This document shows, in pieces, positions 1 to 8,661 of a DNA stretch of 64,000 bases; positions within the stretch are counted from its first letter, which is position 1, and the number at the start of each line of letters is the position of its first letter. Location: the NCBI RefSeq assembly GCF_000379425.1, contig NZ_KB902184.1, positions 1-64,000 on the forward strand. The letters are read 5' to 3'. Source of the stretch: Corynebacterium lubricantis DSM 45231 (lineage in GTDB: Bacteria > Actinomycetota > Actinomycetes > Mycobacteriales > Mycobacteriaceae). A model generated the notes under the pieces. That model was not told the DNA's origin and did no database searches. It saw only the letters and a list, made by a program, of their open reading frames with translations. The position numbers and the translations under genes are program-made.

Positions 1-1989
1 ATTATTCCGACCCGAGAACAACGTCGAATGTCCAACCCTGACATCCTGAACATCAAAATAAATAAACGTCAACATCGAATCGAGCCCAGGAGTCGAACCA
101 ACAAACACTTCACCTCCCTGCACCTCAGGAAGCATAAACGGATCCATCAGCACAGGGTTATACACATACTCATGCGCACCCTCACTCAACGAAGATTCAA
201 TCCGAACTGAACCATCACCCAACCCCGAAAAACGCACATTAGAAGTACTCCCCGAATCCCCCAAAAGTTCAGATACTGGGATTGCAGTTCGACCTTGAGC
301 AACATGCTCTGAACTCAAGACCTCTAGGTTTTCACCGAATGATTCAATTTCATTAAGGCTTTTTCCTTTATAAAGGTTCAAATCTGTAACGAATTCCAGT
401 TGTGCATCACTCGCATCGGCTGTCCCTTCGAGGTATTCAAGGGTAGAGACTGCAAGTGCGGTCGATGTGAACTTTGGGTCAAGTGAACGTTTAGAAAGGA
501 ACTCTAAAGGCGTGATCTGTTCGATCATCCTAAAATAAGGAACCTCGTCCACGACTTTCCAAGAATCAGTCGACCGTTCAATCACAGTGCTTCCAGCTTC
601 TGCCCGGAAGTAGGCGCCATGCCCAACTCTCGCCACCTTAGCCCACTCGAACACGTCTAGTAAATCATTGACGTATTCAGGACCATACCAACTATTAGGG
701 TCGAGAAAGCCGACGAAATCGAAAGCTAGGCCACGTACAATCTCTGCTGCTTCTTCGTTATCTCTTGCAAGATAGATTTCGGAATCTGTAGGAGCCTGGA
801 CTGAAGAATCTGCGATTAATAGCAATAGACATGACGGAGTATTCTGTCGCTTAAAGTTGGCGACCGCCATCAACGCTTCTTCATTATTAATCACGTTACT
901 TATGAAAAGTACATCCTTAGTGGAACCAAGTTCGTTGGCAACTTTAGCTCTGCTCAATATTTCTTGAAGTCTGTGCTTGTAAGTATGCTGCCGCATTACT
1001 TTTCTTAAGCCCATTTGCCGGAATCGGTTCAATCCGTTAGGAACACTTTTTATCTTTTCAATCTGTTGTTTAAGCGCAACAGAATTATCCGTAGCGAACA
1101 CCAATTCGCCAAAAAACAAATAGAGCCCTCGCGAATAATTGCTCACAACCGCAGTGTTCGAAGCTAGAAGTTCAAACACCCTTCTGGCAAACATAGATTG
1201 ACTTTGTTTTACAGAATTAAGATTGAGGCCGAACTCGTAGCCCTTATAAGCGACATCAATGTCATTTGGATTAAGTGTGCCTACAATGGATGACTGGTAC
1301 TTCTCTGGGAAGATTTGTTCTTCTGTGGCATCATTAAAATTCCTGTCGTAGATGTCAAACTCACCGATACTTGACATCGCGTCGAAGAGTTCCGAAAAGT
1401 CTCTATTTCTTTCCACGTATTTGGAGTAATACGCCCCAGCAAACGAGCATCCAGCAATTCGCTCGAACTTTTCAACAGGATTGTGCACACGAGGCTGCGC
1501 AGCAAAAGGAAGAAAATAGACTTCTTCTTTTCCTAGATTTGATTTATAGTTCGGGATGCTATCAGTATCAGTGGTGAAAATAATATCGAACATTTTCGCT
1601 GTGCCAAGAAACGTTGAGAAATGCACTGGGTCTTCTTTATTCCAAAAAACTGTGGGAATTCCCCGTGCATTACACCAAGCGACGATACCTTGGAGTTCTT
1701 TCCCAGCCCGCTGAACAGAATTCCACCACGACCCATTCGAGCCGCGCCAGGCAGATTCTACAAATAGCAGATCTGGCTCAGATTCCTCGAGTTCATTGAA
1801 CCAATTCTCCATCGTGAGTGGCACGAAGTTAGCTTCTGGAGCATAGGATTGCATCGAAAATTCATCCAAAATGCACGCTATTGTTGGTACTCGGTCGATC
1901 TGATTGTTTCGCTTTACCCACACGCCCTTCGTAATTAATCGTTGTTCCTCAATGTGAGCGGGGATTACTGACTCTTTCAGATTCGACAT
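1..1989 (-). CDS. CgeB-type glycosyltransferase with GT-A-like second module (partial)
   Basis: The frame opens at an ATG (1987-1989), preceded by a weak AGAAAGA ribosome site, and stays open to base 1. So 663 codons are visible and the C-terminus lies outside the window. Residues about 70-300 look like the CgeB/DUF3880 GT-B family: FVESAWRG (77), FWNKEDPVHF (115), FTTD (138), PFAAQPRVHNP (161), AGAYY (184) and ARRVFELLAS (268). Residues about 350-460 look like a GT-A (GT2-like) fold with FVGFLDPNSWYGPEY. The first module is a clear paralogue of the middle module of the 1300-residue protein encoded upstream, even at DNA level. It probably adds sugars to the surface polymer made by this island; donor and linkage cannot be read. 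No signal peptide is seen, so a cytoplasmic or membrane-associated enzyme is likely. Confidence 0.8.
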   Translation of the reverse strand, partial: MSNLKESVIPAHIEEQRLITKGVWVKRNNQIDRVPTIACILDEFSMQSYAPEANFVPLTMENWFNELEESEPDLLFVESAWRGSNGSWWNSVQRAGKELQGIVAWCNARGIPTVFWNKEDPVHFSTFLGTAKMFDIIFTTDTDSIPNYKSNLGKEEVYFLPFAAQPRVHNPVEKFERIAGCSFAGAYYSKYVERNRDFSELFDAMSSIGEFDIYDRNFNDATEEQIFPEKYQSSIVGTLNPNDIDVAYKGYEFGLNLNSVKQSQSMFARRVFELLASNTAVVSNYSRGLYLFFGELVFATDNSVALKQQIEKIKSVPNGLNRFRQMGLRKVMRQHTYKHRLQEILSRAKVANELGSTKDVLFISNVINNEEALMAVANFKRQNTPSCLLLLIADSSVQAPTDSEIYLARDNEEAAEIVRGLAFDFVGFLDPNSWYGPEYVNDLLDVFEWAKVARVGHGAYFRAEAGSTVIERSTDSWKVVDEVPYFRMIEQITPLEFLSKRSLDPKFTSTALAVSTLEYLEGTADASDAQLEFVTDLNLYKGKSLNEIESFGENLEVLSSEHVAQGRTAIPVSELLGDSGSTSNVRFSGLGDGSVRIESSLSEGAHEYVYNPVLMDPFMLPEVQGGEVFVGSTPGLDSMLTFIYFDVQDVRVGHSTLFSGRNN

Positions 1990-2122
1990 AAAGGATCTTT
2001 CTACAAAGATGCACATGAGCTGTGGCTGCGGAAACTTAAATTAAAAGATTTTGGCTTTCGGGCTCAAATCAATATCTAGAGCTCGCCAACTAATTAAGAG
2101 AAATTATCGTTAATCAAGTCAT

Positions 2123-2305
2123 CTAAACTCCAGTTCGAGCGGATTTGCCAAAATTGATCATCGGATGCAACCCCGTAGTTGTCGCACCGAAGTAAATGGC
2201 CCAATCGGATACCATATTACCAATAGAACGCATTGCTTTCGACTTAGAAAACGAACTGATGTAGTTGTATTCGGGGTTTAGTCCGACTACCGTTACAGTT
2301 TCATC
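2123..2305 (-). pseudogene. Startless 60-codon open frame, possible gene relic
   Basis: The 311-bp gap between the two CgeB-type genes contains a 60-codon open stretch with no start codon at its head. It is closed by TAG at 2123-2125 and preceded by TGA at 2306-2308. The translation looks protein-like (it contains VTVVGLNPEYNYISS and DWAIYFGATTTGLHP). It begins in another frame just before the stop of the 1300-residue gene, so a one-base slip would fuse it to that gene's C-terminus. I do not recognise the family. It may be the tail of an older, longer gene, or chance. The rest of the gap (1990-2122) is AT-rich and probably holds the promoter of the left-edge gene. Confidence 0.25.
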
Positions 2306-5300
2306 TCAATGGCGAAATATCACCAAAAATTGCGTTCATAAGCCTATCGGTGACGTCCTTTTGCTGAAATTTTGAACTTATGATTTCCCGGAACTCGTCC
2401 CCATTTCCATCCCAACTCAAAATCGAGTTGACCATCTCATCGATCGACGAGCTGAGCCATTCAAGAGGATAGATAAAATCTGCACCAGGCCAATGCAAGA
2501 TTGCAGGGAACGCCCGCGATGCCGCGCCATCGGCGATTGTCAAATGAAATGACTCATAGTCGCTTGTCGACAATACAATCCCGATATTTCGGTACCATTC
2601 GGCCATATCATCGCCAAACTCGTCCAGAATTACGGTCCCTGGCGATTGATTATTCAACTCAGCAATTCTAAGTTCAATTTGCTGATAGTACGCCACTTCT
2701 TCCGGCCTATTACGAAGCCAAGGATAATCTGTCCACATTTTTCCTTTTATTCTGAGCCTATAACGTGAATCCAACTTTCGTAGACTCTCGAGCAGATCTA
2801 GTGCTAAGTCAATTCTTTTCCGCTGCGGCACAATCCCCACGAATCCTAGGGTAAATCGCGCATCGCTAGTTTTCGGGAGGTCCAATGCATCCACATCAAC
2901 GGAGTTCGGAATAGTCACAGTTTTTTTGGAAGGAACCCCGTGTGTCAGCACTGCCGTGTCCCGGATCAGTTTGCCGACGAAAATGTATCGATCGACTGCA
3001 CCGTGAACAGTTTGGGACAAATAAGGACGCGAAATCTCTTGAAGGTGCACTCGGACGACAAGACGCTGATGTTCTTTTACGTTCCTCGAATACCATCTAA
3101 CATTCCCGAGTCCCCATTCGCAGAAAACGATATCCGCTTGGGCAAGTAAACTTCGCGACAAATCTTCATCATGTTTTGTGTGGTTTTCCCACTTATCAAA
3201 AAGTAAGCGAACGCCTTTGAGTTTGAGCTCGTCGATAAGCATACCTGCGAATTTAAGATCATGACCTGCGATCAGTACTGTCTTGCCTTGAACATTCAGC
3301 GATGCCGATGTTGGCTCCGATTCAGCATCCGTCGGGGTTTCGTTTCTCACATCGGGTAGTCGGAATGCAATTTCGCTCATATTAGATCCAAAGCGTTTGA
3401 TCAATACCTCCTCGTCCACGACACCGGATTCGTTAGACGCAATGTAGTTTTGTGGAACCACGCCAGTTCCTACCTTGCCCCAGTCCCCAAACATTGAAGA
3501 TATTAGAAAATCTTCGTAATAGGTCCTTGGCAGATCGGAAATGTACTTCGCCGAGTATTCAATTGAATCATCCAGATTAGCAATGTCATTTACAATTGCG
3601 ATTTCGGGATCCGAATCTACATCGACCGATTGGGCGACTACGGCAGCTGGTGGATATGACTGCCGCTTTAGATCGCTTAGAATTGAAGCGGTAAGGCGTG
3701 GAACGATGACTGCATAAGTTGATCGTTGAGGTTCAGAAACGCAAACGCCAGCAGTCCTGAATGCTATCAGTAGGGCAGATTTAGCAGTATGCGCGCGAAA
3801 TATGGTGCGCATTTGTCGCCAAATTTCGTGACGACGTTGATTTTCATCAGAAGTCCACGCAAATATCAGGGCGCCGATAGTCTCAGGATCATTAGAGGAG
3901 GCAATAGTTTCACCAATTGATTCTCGGATTCCTCTGCCTTCTGCAGATAAAACTACTCCGCCAGAAGCAGGAATTTCGACGATTCGTCGCGAGAACATTG
4001 TTGGAGAGTTCGTCACCGAATTAACATTTAAATGTGCGATATGGTTTCTGTAGGAATCCACAACATCGCGATAAGGCAGCGCCCCGCGAACGTATTTTTG
4101 AAAGTGCTCGGGGAAATGGTACGGAGAATTTTCCACAGAAGCTTGACGATCATAAATATCTAGCCCGAATTCTTCCGCAATTGAGAGTAGACGGAGAAGA
4201 TCACTGGATCGTTCCTTATATCGATCGCCATAATACGTGCCCGCATGGGAAATGGAATTCCGAAATTCGTTGCGACGAGCGATCGGATTATGAATCAAGG
4301 GTTGCGCGAAAAAGGGCAAGGAAGCAACAGTTTTCACTCGTCCACCTTTAAGCGCGCGATATTTTGGAATCATGTTTGCGTCTGTCGTAAATATGTGATC
4401 GAATTTGATCGCCGTAGGAGAAAATCTCTTAAAGTGGACTGGGTCTTCTTTATTCCAAAAGATTGATGGAATCCCCCTTTCTTCCAGAAGATCAAGCAAT
4501 TGCGATAGGTCGTCGATCTCAGATTCCGAGTAGTACCCGACACCACGATGCCAGTCACCACCATTACCTTCCCACGCGGATTCCACGAAGACTAGGTCGA
4601 GTTTCCGATTCTCAATCTGCTGGCGCCAGCTTCTCTTATCTAGAATCTCAATTTGGACACTTCCGCATAATGCTTCAGTGGTGAATTCATCAGCAATGAG
4701 CCCAACTACAAGCTCATTTAGTTTTTTGGCAGGTTCAACTGAGCCCTTGAAATGCTCTACTGCCTTAGTCTTAGTTTTAAGAACTATCTCACCAATATTC
4801 TTCCATTGGCGTTCCTTTGCAACCCAAAGGTGACTGGTGCGTGCTAAGACTCGCTTCAGTTCGTCATCATTGATCAACTCGACGAGCTTTTCCGCCAATT
4901 CGTATTCGTTCTCCGCGCTGAATAGCAGAGCGCGATCTTGATTATTGCCGGCAAGGTCGCGGTTTGGTGCCACGTCGGAAAGCACGGTAGGCCGCCCGGC
5001 TGCGTATGCTTCCAAAGGCTTAAGTGGGGAGACCAGTTCCGTTATTTCGTATCTTTTTCTCGGGCAAACCACAATGTCAAAAGTTGATAGCAATCTTGGA
5101 ATTTGATTTTGAGGAAGTCTCCCTAAGAAATGCACGTTTTCCAGCCCGCGTTCTTTAGCTTCGTGCTTCAAAGCCTCCTCCTCAGAACCAGATCCAGCGA
5201 TCACCACCTGGTGATCTACGCCTTTGTTAGTAAGAACTTGGCTTGCTTTTAAGAGGGTATCTAAGCCTTCGTACTCTACAAGGCTTCCTGCAAAGCCTAT

Positions 5301-6203
5301 AGTGGGTAACTTGGGATCAAACTTCAGCCTTTTTGCGAATCCCTCGTCTTTTGGAATTGAAACATATCTTTCAATGTCCACCGCATTTGGTGCAATGATC
5401 AGCTTGTTTCCATTAATACCTCTACGTGTCAACTCATCCGCAACTTGTTGAGTGATGCACAGTACGTAATCAGCCTCACTTGCAACCAAAGTTTCTAAAT
5501 CTCGCTGCAGCTTAAAGTGCTCGCTATCTTTAAAAGCCGGCTTCTTGACAGCTTCGGTGATTTCCCAAAGCCCACGAACCTCGTAGATAAAGGGTATTCC
5601 CACTCGCCTCGCAGAGATGAGAGCAGGTAATGCAGTTCGATGATTCGATGCAGCAAGAATAATCTCGGGACGATTTCGACGAGCTTCGCGAGTAAAGACA
5701 TCCGAGCATTCCTCGATATAGTGATCGAGACTTTGCTGATTGAGATTTCCGCCTGGATTATGGATAAATGGAATATTTCCGAGACTAGACTCAACGCGCT
5801 CATTAACAGGCATTTTGCCATCGACGGTCGAATCCCATGGATAACCGGACCGTGCGACCACAACGACCTCGCCGCCTGCCGACTCTATTCCCTCAGCTAC
5901 TCCGCGGGTTCGCGTTGAATACCCATTCGAATTAAAAATTGGGGTTGAATGGACTGCATACATGATTCGTCCCAGTTCAGGCAGATAGGCCACATCAGCA
6001 AGTCTGGGAGGTACGGAGATTGCACCGTTCCTCAACCTGACGGAGCCTTCGACCCGATCAACAGTCCGCTGCCCTGCTGCTGAGAATTCGTAATCGTGCT
6101 TCTGCGCAGTTCGTAGGATTTTCTCAGACTCACTAATTGATCCACGCTCGTACCAAGCCTTATTCAGTTCACTTTCGAAATTCGTCAAATCAATAATCTT
6201 CAA
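2301..6203 (-). CDS. Three-module glycosyltransferase (GT4, CgeB-like, GT4-like), 1300 aa
   Basis: Starts at TTG (6203) with AGGT nine bases upstream. Module 1 (about 78-480) is a GT-B/GT4 enzyme: SNGYSTR loop (92), YEVRGLWE (about 208), TIGFAGSLVEYEG (about 302) and SPLKPLEAYAAGRP (about 390). Module 2 (about 510-860) is CgeB-like with FVESAWEG, FWNKEDPVHF, FTTD, PFFAQPLIHNP and AGTYY. A degenerate GT-A-like linker follows. Module 3 (about 985-1290) is another GT-B domain with IPNSVDVD, LGFVGIVPQRKR and a final STSDYESFHLTIADG donor-site stretch. Three glycosyltransferase modules in one chain are typical of enzymes that build a polymer repeat on one scaffold. It belongs to the AT-rich glycan island; specificity is unknown. 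It is far longer than ordinary GT4 proteins (350-450 aa). Confidence 0.85.
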   Translation of the reverse strand: MKIIDLTNFESELNKAWYERGSISESEKILRTAQKHDYEFSAAGQRTVDRVEGSVRLRNGAISVPPRLADVAYLPELGRIMYAVHSTPIFNSNGYSTRTRGVAEGIESAGGEVVVVARSGYPWDSTVDGKMPVNERVESSLGNIPFIHNPGGNLNQQSLDHYIEECSDVFTREARRNRPEIILAASNHRTALPALISARRVGIPFIYEVRGLWEITEAVKKPAFKDSEHFKLQRDLETLVASEADYVLCITQQVADELTRRGINGNKLIIAPNAVDIERYVSIPKDEGFAKRLKFDPKLPTIGFAGSLVEYEGLDTLLKASQVLTNKGVDHQVVIAGSGSEEEALKHEAKERGLENVHFLGRLPQNQIPRLLSTFDIVVCPRKRYEITELVSPLKPLEAYAAGRPTVLSDVAPNRDLAGNNQDRALLFSAENEYELAEKLVELINDDELKRVLARTSHLWVAKERQWKNIGEIVLKTKTKAVEHFKGSVEPAKKLNELVVGLIADEFTTEALCGSVQIEILDKRSWRQQIENRKLDLVFVESAWEGNGGDWHRGVGYYSESEIDDLSQLLDLLEERGIPSIFWNKEDPVHFKRFSPTAIKFDHIFTTDANMIPKYRALKGGRVKTVASLPFFAQPLIHNPIARRNEFRNSISHAGTYYGDRYKERSSDLLRLLSIAEEFGLDIYDRQASVENSPYHFPEHFQKYVRGALPYRDVVDSYRNHIAHLNVNSVTNSPTMFSRRIVEIPASGGVVLSAEGRGIRESIGETIASSNDPETIGALIFAWTSDENQRRHEIWRQMRTIFRAHTAKSALLIAFRTAGVCVSEPQRSTYAVIVPRLTASILSDLKRQSYPPAAVVAQSVDVDSDPEIAIVNDIANLDDSIEYSAKYISDLPRTYYEDFLISSMFGDWGKVGTGVVPQNYIASNESGVVDEEVLIKRFGSNMSEIAFRLPDVRNETPTDAESEPTSASLNVQGKTVLIAGHDLKFAGMLIDELKLKGVRLLFDKWENHTKHDEDLSRSLLAQADIVFCEWGLGNVRWYSRNVKEHQRLVVRVHLQEISRPYLSQTVHGAVDRYIFVGKLIRDTAVLTHGVPSKKTVTIPNSVDVDALDLPKTSDARFTLGFVGIVPQRKRIDLALDLLESLRKLDSRYRLRIKGKMWTDYPWLRNRPEEVAYYQQIELRIAELNNQSPGTVILDEFGDDMAEWYRNIGIVLSTSDYESFHLTIADGAASRAFPAILHWPGADFIYPLEWLSSSIDEMVNSILSWDGNGDEFREIISSKFQQKDVTDRLMNAIFGDISPLR

Positions 6204-6261
6204 GTCTCAATACCTAACTTTCTAGGAGTTCTGCGCGGTCACTTTGGGAAATTTCTATGCG

Positions 6262-6624
6262 TTAGTGTTTGAAACCGATGCGCATCCAAGTTTTCTTAAT
6301 GAGATTAAATGGCCTGCTAAGAAGTTGCCCAGCCTTCATAGTTCTTGAATTACGCAGCAGCACAAGTTTTGATCGTGTTTCTTCTAGCTCGGAAGTCAGC
6401 GCCGAAACTTTTTGACGTTCGTCCTTTAATGCAAAAAAAGACTCATTCAGTCGTCGCTTGAGGTCCTGAGTATCAATCGAATCCAATTTTTGAGAGTTCC
6501 CCGCGAACCTATTCTGGTTTCTAAGCTCGTTTAGCTCTTTATATGCAAGTTCTGGATCACGAAAAGCATAAGCAATCTTTTGTTGGTGCAATTCGCTGGT
6601 GGAGCGAAGTTCATCTGGAAACAA
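6262..6624 (-). CDS. Small coiled-coil protein with glycosyltransferase-tail motif
   Basis: 120 residues from a TTG start at 6624, supported by a strong AAGGAG eight bases upstream. Residues about 45-90 are heptad-like and charged (a coiled coil such as LKRRLNESFFALKDE). They are followed by SKLVLLRNSRTMKAGQLLSRP, a basic amphipathic tail of the kind often seen at the C-terminus of glycosyltransferases and polysaccharide chain-length proteins. No catalytic domain is present. It lies 58 bases upstream of the 1300-residue glycosyltransferase gene and is probably co-transcribed with it. It could be a membrane-tethering or scaffold subunit, or the leftover end of a larger enzyme. Function is inferred only. 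Confidence 0.6.
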   Translation of the reverse strand: MFPDELRSTSELHQQKIAYAFRDPELAYKELNELRNQNRFAGNSQKLDSIDTQDLKRRLNESFFALKDERQKVSALTSELEETRSKLVLLRNSRTMKAGQLLSRPFNLIKKTWMRIGFKH

Positions 6625-6857
6625 AGCCGAACTCCTTTTGGATTTTGTTGGTTCAGTAATTCAGGAAAATGTGCCAGAACAATGTCACAACTAATGCAGC
6701 CTTAAAGACTGGTTAGATTGCCACAGGTATTGTTAAGCCATACATATAGTTAAAACGTCAGGGAGTACTATTCCTCCGAGATATTAAGGGAAGAGTAGTG
6801 CAATTTCTCGCTTCACGAATTTTATCGCACGAAACCAATATGCGGAGTTTTATGCAT

Positions 6858-6885
6858 TTGGTATTCAAATCGATTATTTTATGAT
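6858..6885 (+). promoter_or_regulatory. Promoter of the ABC exporter operon
   Basis: TTGGTA (6858-6863), a 16-base spacer and TATGAT (6880-6885) form a sigma70-type promoter. They lie in the 286-bp AT-rich gap between divergent operons. Transcription would begin near 6892, so the ATG at 6911 behind AGGGAG is the credible start of the permease; an in-frame ATG at 6881 would lie inside the -10 box. Confidence 0.5.
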
Positions 6886-6910
6886 ATTACCTAGAGAAGT
6901 AGAGGGAGCA

Positions 6911-7786
6911 ATGGAAAACAGGGAATCCGCTGAGCGCCCAGTCACACTGGTTAATGATAAAAACTTAATAGAAGTTTCGACCAGACCATCTCTTCCAGAG
7001 TACATACGCCAATTGTGGCAGAGGCGCCACTTTATCTTTGCAGAAGTACATTCAAAGGCATTTTCAACAAGCCAAGACCTTTTTCTGGGCCGTCTTTGGC
7101 TAGTCCTTGACCCAATTATCCAAGCCGGATTCTACGCCCTGGTTTTTGGCATCATATTGCAAGTAAATCGCGGTATCGATAATTTCATTGGGTACTTGAT
7201 TATTGGGTTGGCGTTCTTTCAGATTATTACCTCGGGGCTTTCGGGAGGCTCTAGATTAATTCGAAACAATCGAAGCTTAATTTCTTCGTTTCGTTTCCCT
7301 CGTGCCTCATTAGCTATTTCAAACAATTTGAAAGATGTTGCAGAAAATTCTGTTTCATTGATTGTTGCGATTGCCATTGCTTTACTTTTCCAATTAGATA
7401 AGCCCATAAGCTGGACAATTGTATTAGTGGTGCCTCTTTATTTACTGGCCCACTTATTTTCTTTAGGCATCATGTTTTTCTCGAGCCGCGCAGTTGCATT
7501 AGTTCCTGATCTGAATTCACTAGTTTCACTAATCAATCGTGGCTTGTTCTTTGTTTCAGGTGTCTTTTTTACCATCGAGAGATTCAATTTCAATCCAACG
7601 CTTCAATCGATTATGGTGGCAAATCCCATTTATCAGTTCCTTCAAGCCGCGAGGTCAGTAATCATGCTTGGAACAGTTCCGCCATTTTCGGTTTGGCTTT
7701 ACTTATTAGGATGGACCGTAATTACTCTCGTATTGGGATTTATCTATTTTTGGAGCGCTGAATCGAAATATGACCACGTTAAGTAA
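6911..7786 (+). CDS. ABC-2 type polysaccharide export permease (TagG/TarG-like)
   Basis: 291 residues from ATG 6911, with an AGGGAG ribosome site. The N-terminal cytoplasmic part contains LPEYIRQLWQRRHFIFAEV and then the amphipathic LGRLWLVLDPIIQAG segment, both characteristic of ABC-2 polysaccharide/teichoic acid exporters. Six hydrophobic segments follow (about 75-95, 105-125, 155-180, 190-210, 215-235 and 262-285). It overlaps the ATPase gene by 17 bases, so the pair is translationally coupled. By family it should carry a lipid-linked glycan across the cytoplasmic membrane. It is the only transporter in the island, so export is likely ABC-dependent rather than Wzx/Wzy-type. The mycobacterial galactan exporter (Rv3781/Rv3783) belongs to the same family, but the genes around this pair are unlike the galactan locus. 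Confidence 0.88.
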   Translation: MENRESAERPVTLVNDKNLIEVSTRPSLPEYIRQLWQRRHFIFAEVHSKAFSTSQDLFLGRLWLVLDPIIQAGFYALVFGIILQVNRGIDNFIGYLIIGLAFFQIITSGLSGGSRLIRNNRSLISSFRFPRASLAISNNLKDVAENSVSLIVAIAIALLFQLDKPISWTIVLVVPLYLLAHLFSLGIMFFSSRAVALVPDLNSLVSLINRGLFFVSGVFFTIERFNFNPTLQSIMVANPIYQFLQAARSVIMLGTVPPFSVWLYLLGWTVITLVLGFIYFWSAESKYDHVK

Positions 7787-8606
7787 CCCCACCGTAGTAG
7801 TACGAGATATTTCAAAAACTTACGAAATCTATAATGATGGAAGTACACGAAGCATCTTTGGCCGTAAAAAGCGCCAAAAGGTGCAAGCCCTTTCGAACAT
7901 CAATTTCGTTGCGTCAGCAGGTGAATCGATTGGGATTCTGGGGCAAAATGGGTCAGGGAAATCAACACTTCTAAGTATTATTGCTGGTTCTGAAGCTCCT
8001 ACTACAGGAGAGGTTCGAGTCTCGTCAGCACCAACGTTGCTTGGAGTTTCGGCAGCACTTCAAAGTAAAGCAAGTGGCAGGGAAAATATCAGAATCGGAC
8101 TGTTGGCAATGGGTGTCCAACCAAAGGAAGTAGAGGAACTGGTTCCTCGAGTTCTTGAGTGGACTGAACTAGGGGAAGCCGCAGACCGTGCGCTAAGCAC
8201 TTATTCATCGGGGATGCGTGCAAAGCTTAAGTTCGGCATTTCAACAGCAGTCAACCGAGAAATTTTGCTAATTGATGAAGCGCTCTCAACAGGTGATTCT
8301 ACGTTTGCTCAAAAAGCACAGAAGAAAATGGACAGCCTGTTGAACTCATCCGGCACAGTCTTCATCGTTTCACACGCTCCGGGTGTGATTGAACAACATT
8401 GTTCTCGAGTCCTCTGGCTCCACAAGGGGGAAATCATTGGAGATGGCACGCCTGGCTATTTTGGACCGAAGTACCACAAATGGAGCCGCCGTGTGGCACA
8501 CGGAAACTACGAGGGCGCAGAAGAACTGATTCAACAATTTCGCGATAGATACACGCCGCCCCTGATCATCACTGATTCAGAGGCAATCAAAATGCTCGAT
8601 TCCTGA
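7770..8606 (+). CDS. ABC transporter ATPase for polysaccharide export (TagH/TarH-like)
   Basis: 278 residues. Walker A is GQNGSGKST (about 57), the signature is YSSGMRAKLKFG (about 147), Walker B is EILLIDEALSTGD (about 168), and the H-loop is VSHAPG (about 203). The segment between Walker A and the signature (LLGVSAALQSKASGRENI) matches the TagH/KpsT style of glycan exporters. There is no long C-terminal carbohydrate-binding domain as in Wzt proteins that read a terminal cap, so chain length is probably not set by cap recognition. It partners the overlapping permease. The stop codon is 55 bases from the convergent gene at 8662; only a short CTTTC/GAAAG hairpin is seen between them. Confidence 0.9.
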   Translation: MTTLSNPTVVVRDISKTYEIYNDGSTRSIFGRKKRQKVQALSNINFVASAGESIGILGQNGSGKSTLLSIIAGSEAPTTGEVRVSSAPTLLGVSAALQSKASGRENIRIGLLAMGVQPKEVEELVPRVLEWTELGEAADRALSTYSSGMRAKLKFGISTAVNREILLIDEALSTGDSTFAQKAQKKMDSLLNSSGTVFIVSHAPGVIEQHCSRVLWLHKGEIIGDGTPGYFGPKYHKWSRRVAHGNYEGAEELIQQFRDRYTPPLIITDSEAIKMLDS

Positions 8607-8661
8607 TGGGATTCTTGATTAGACTTTCTCTCGAAAGAAGTTGAATTTTCAAATCAGTGTT

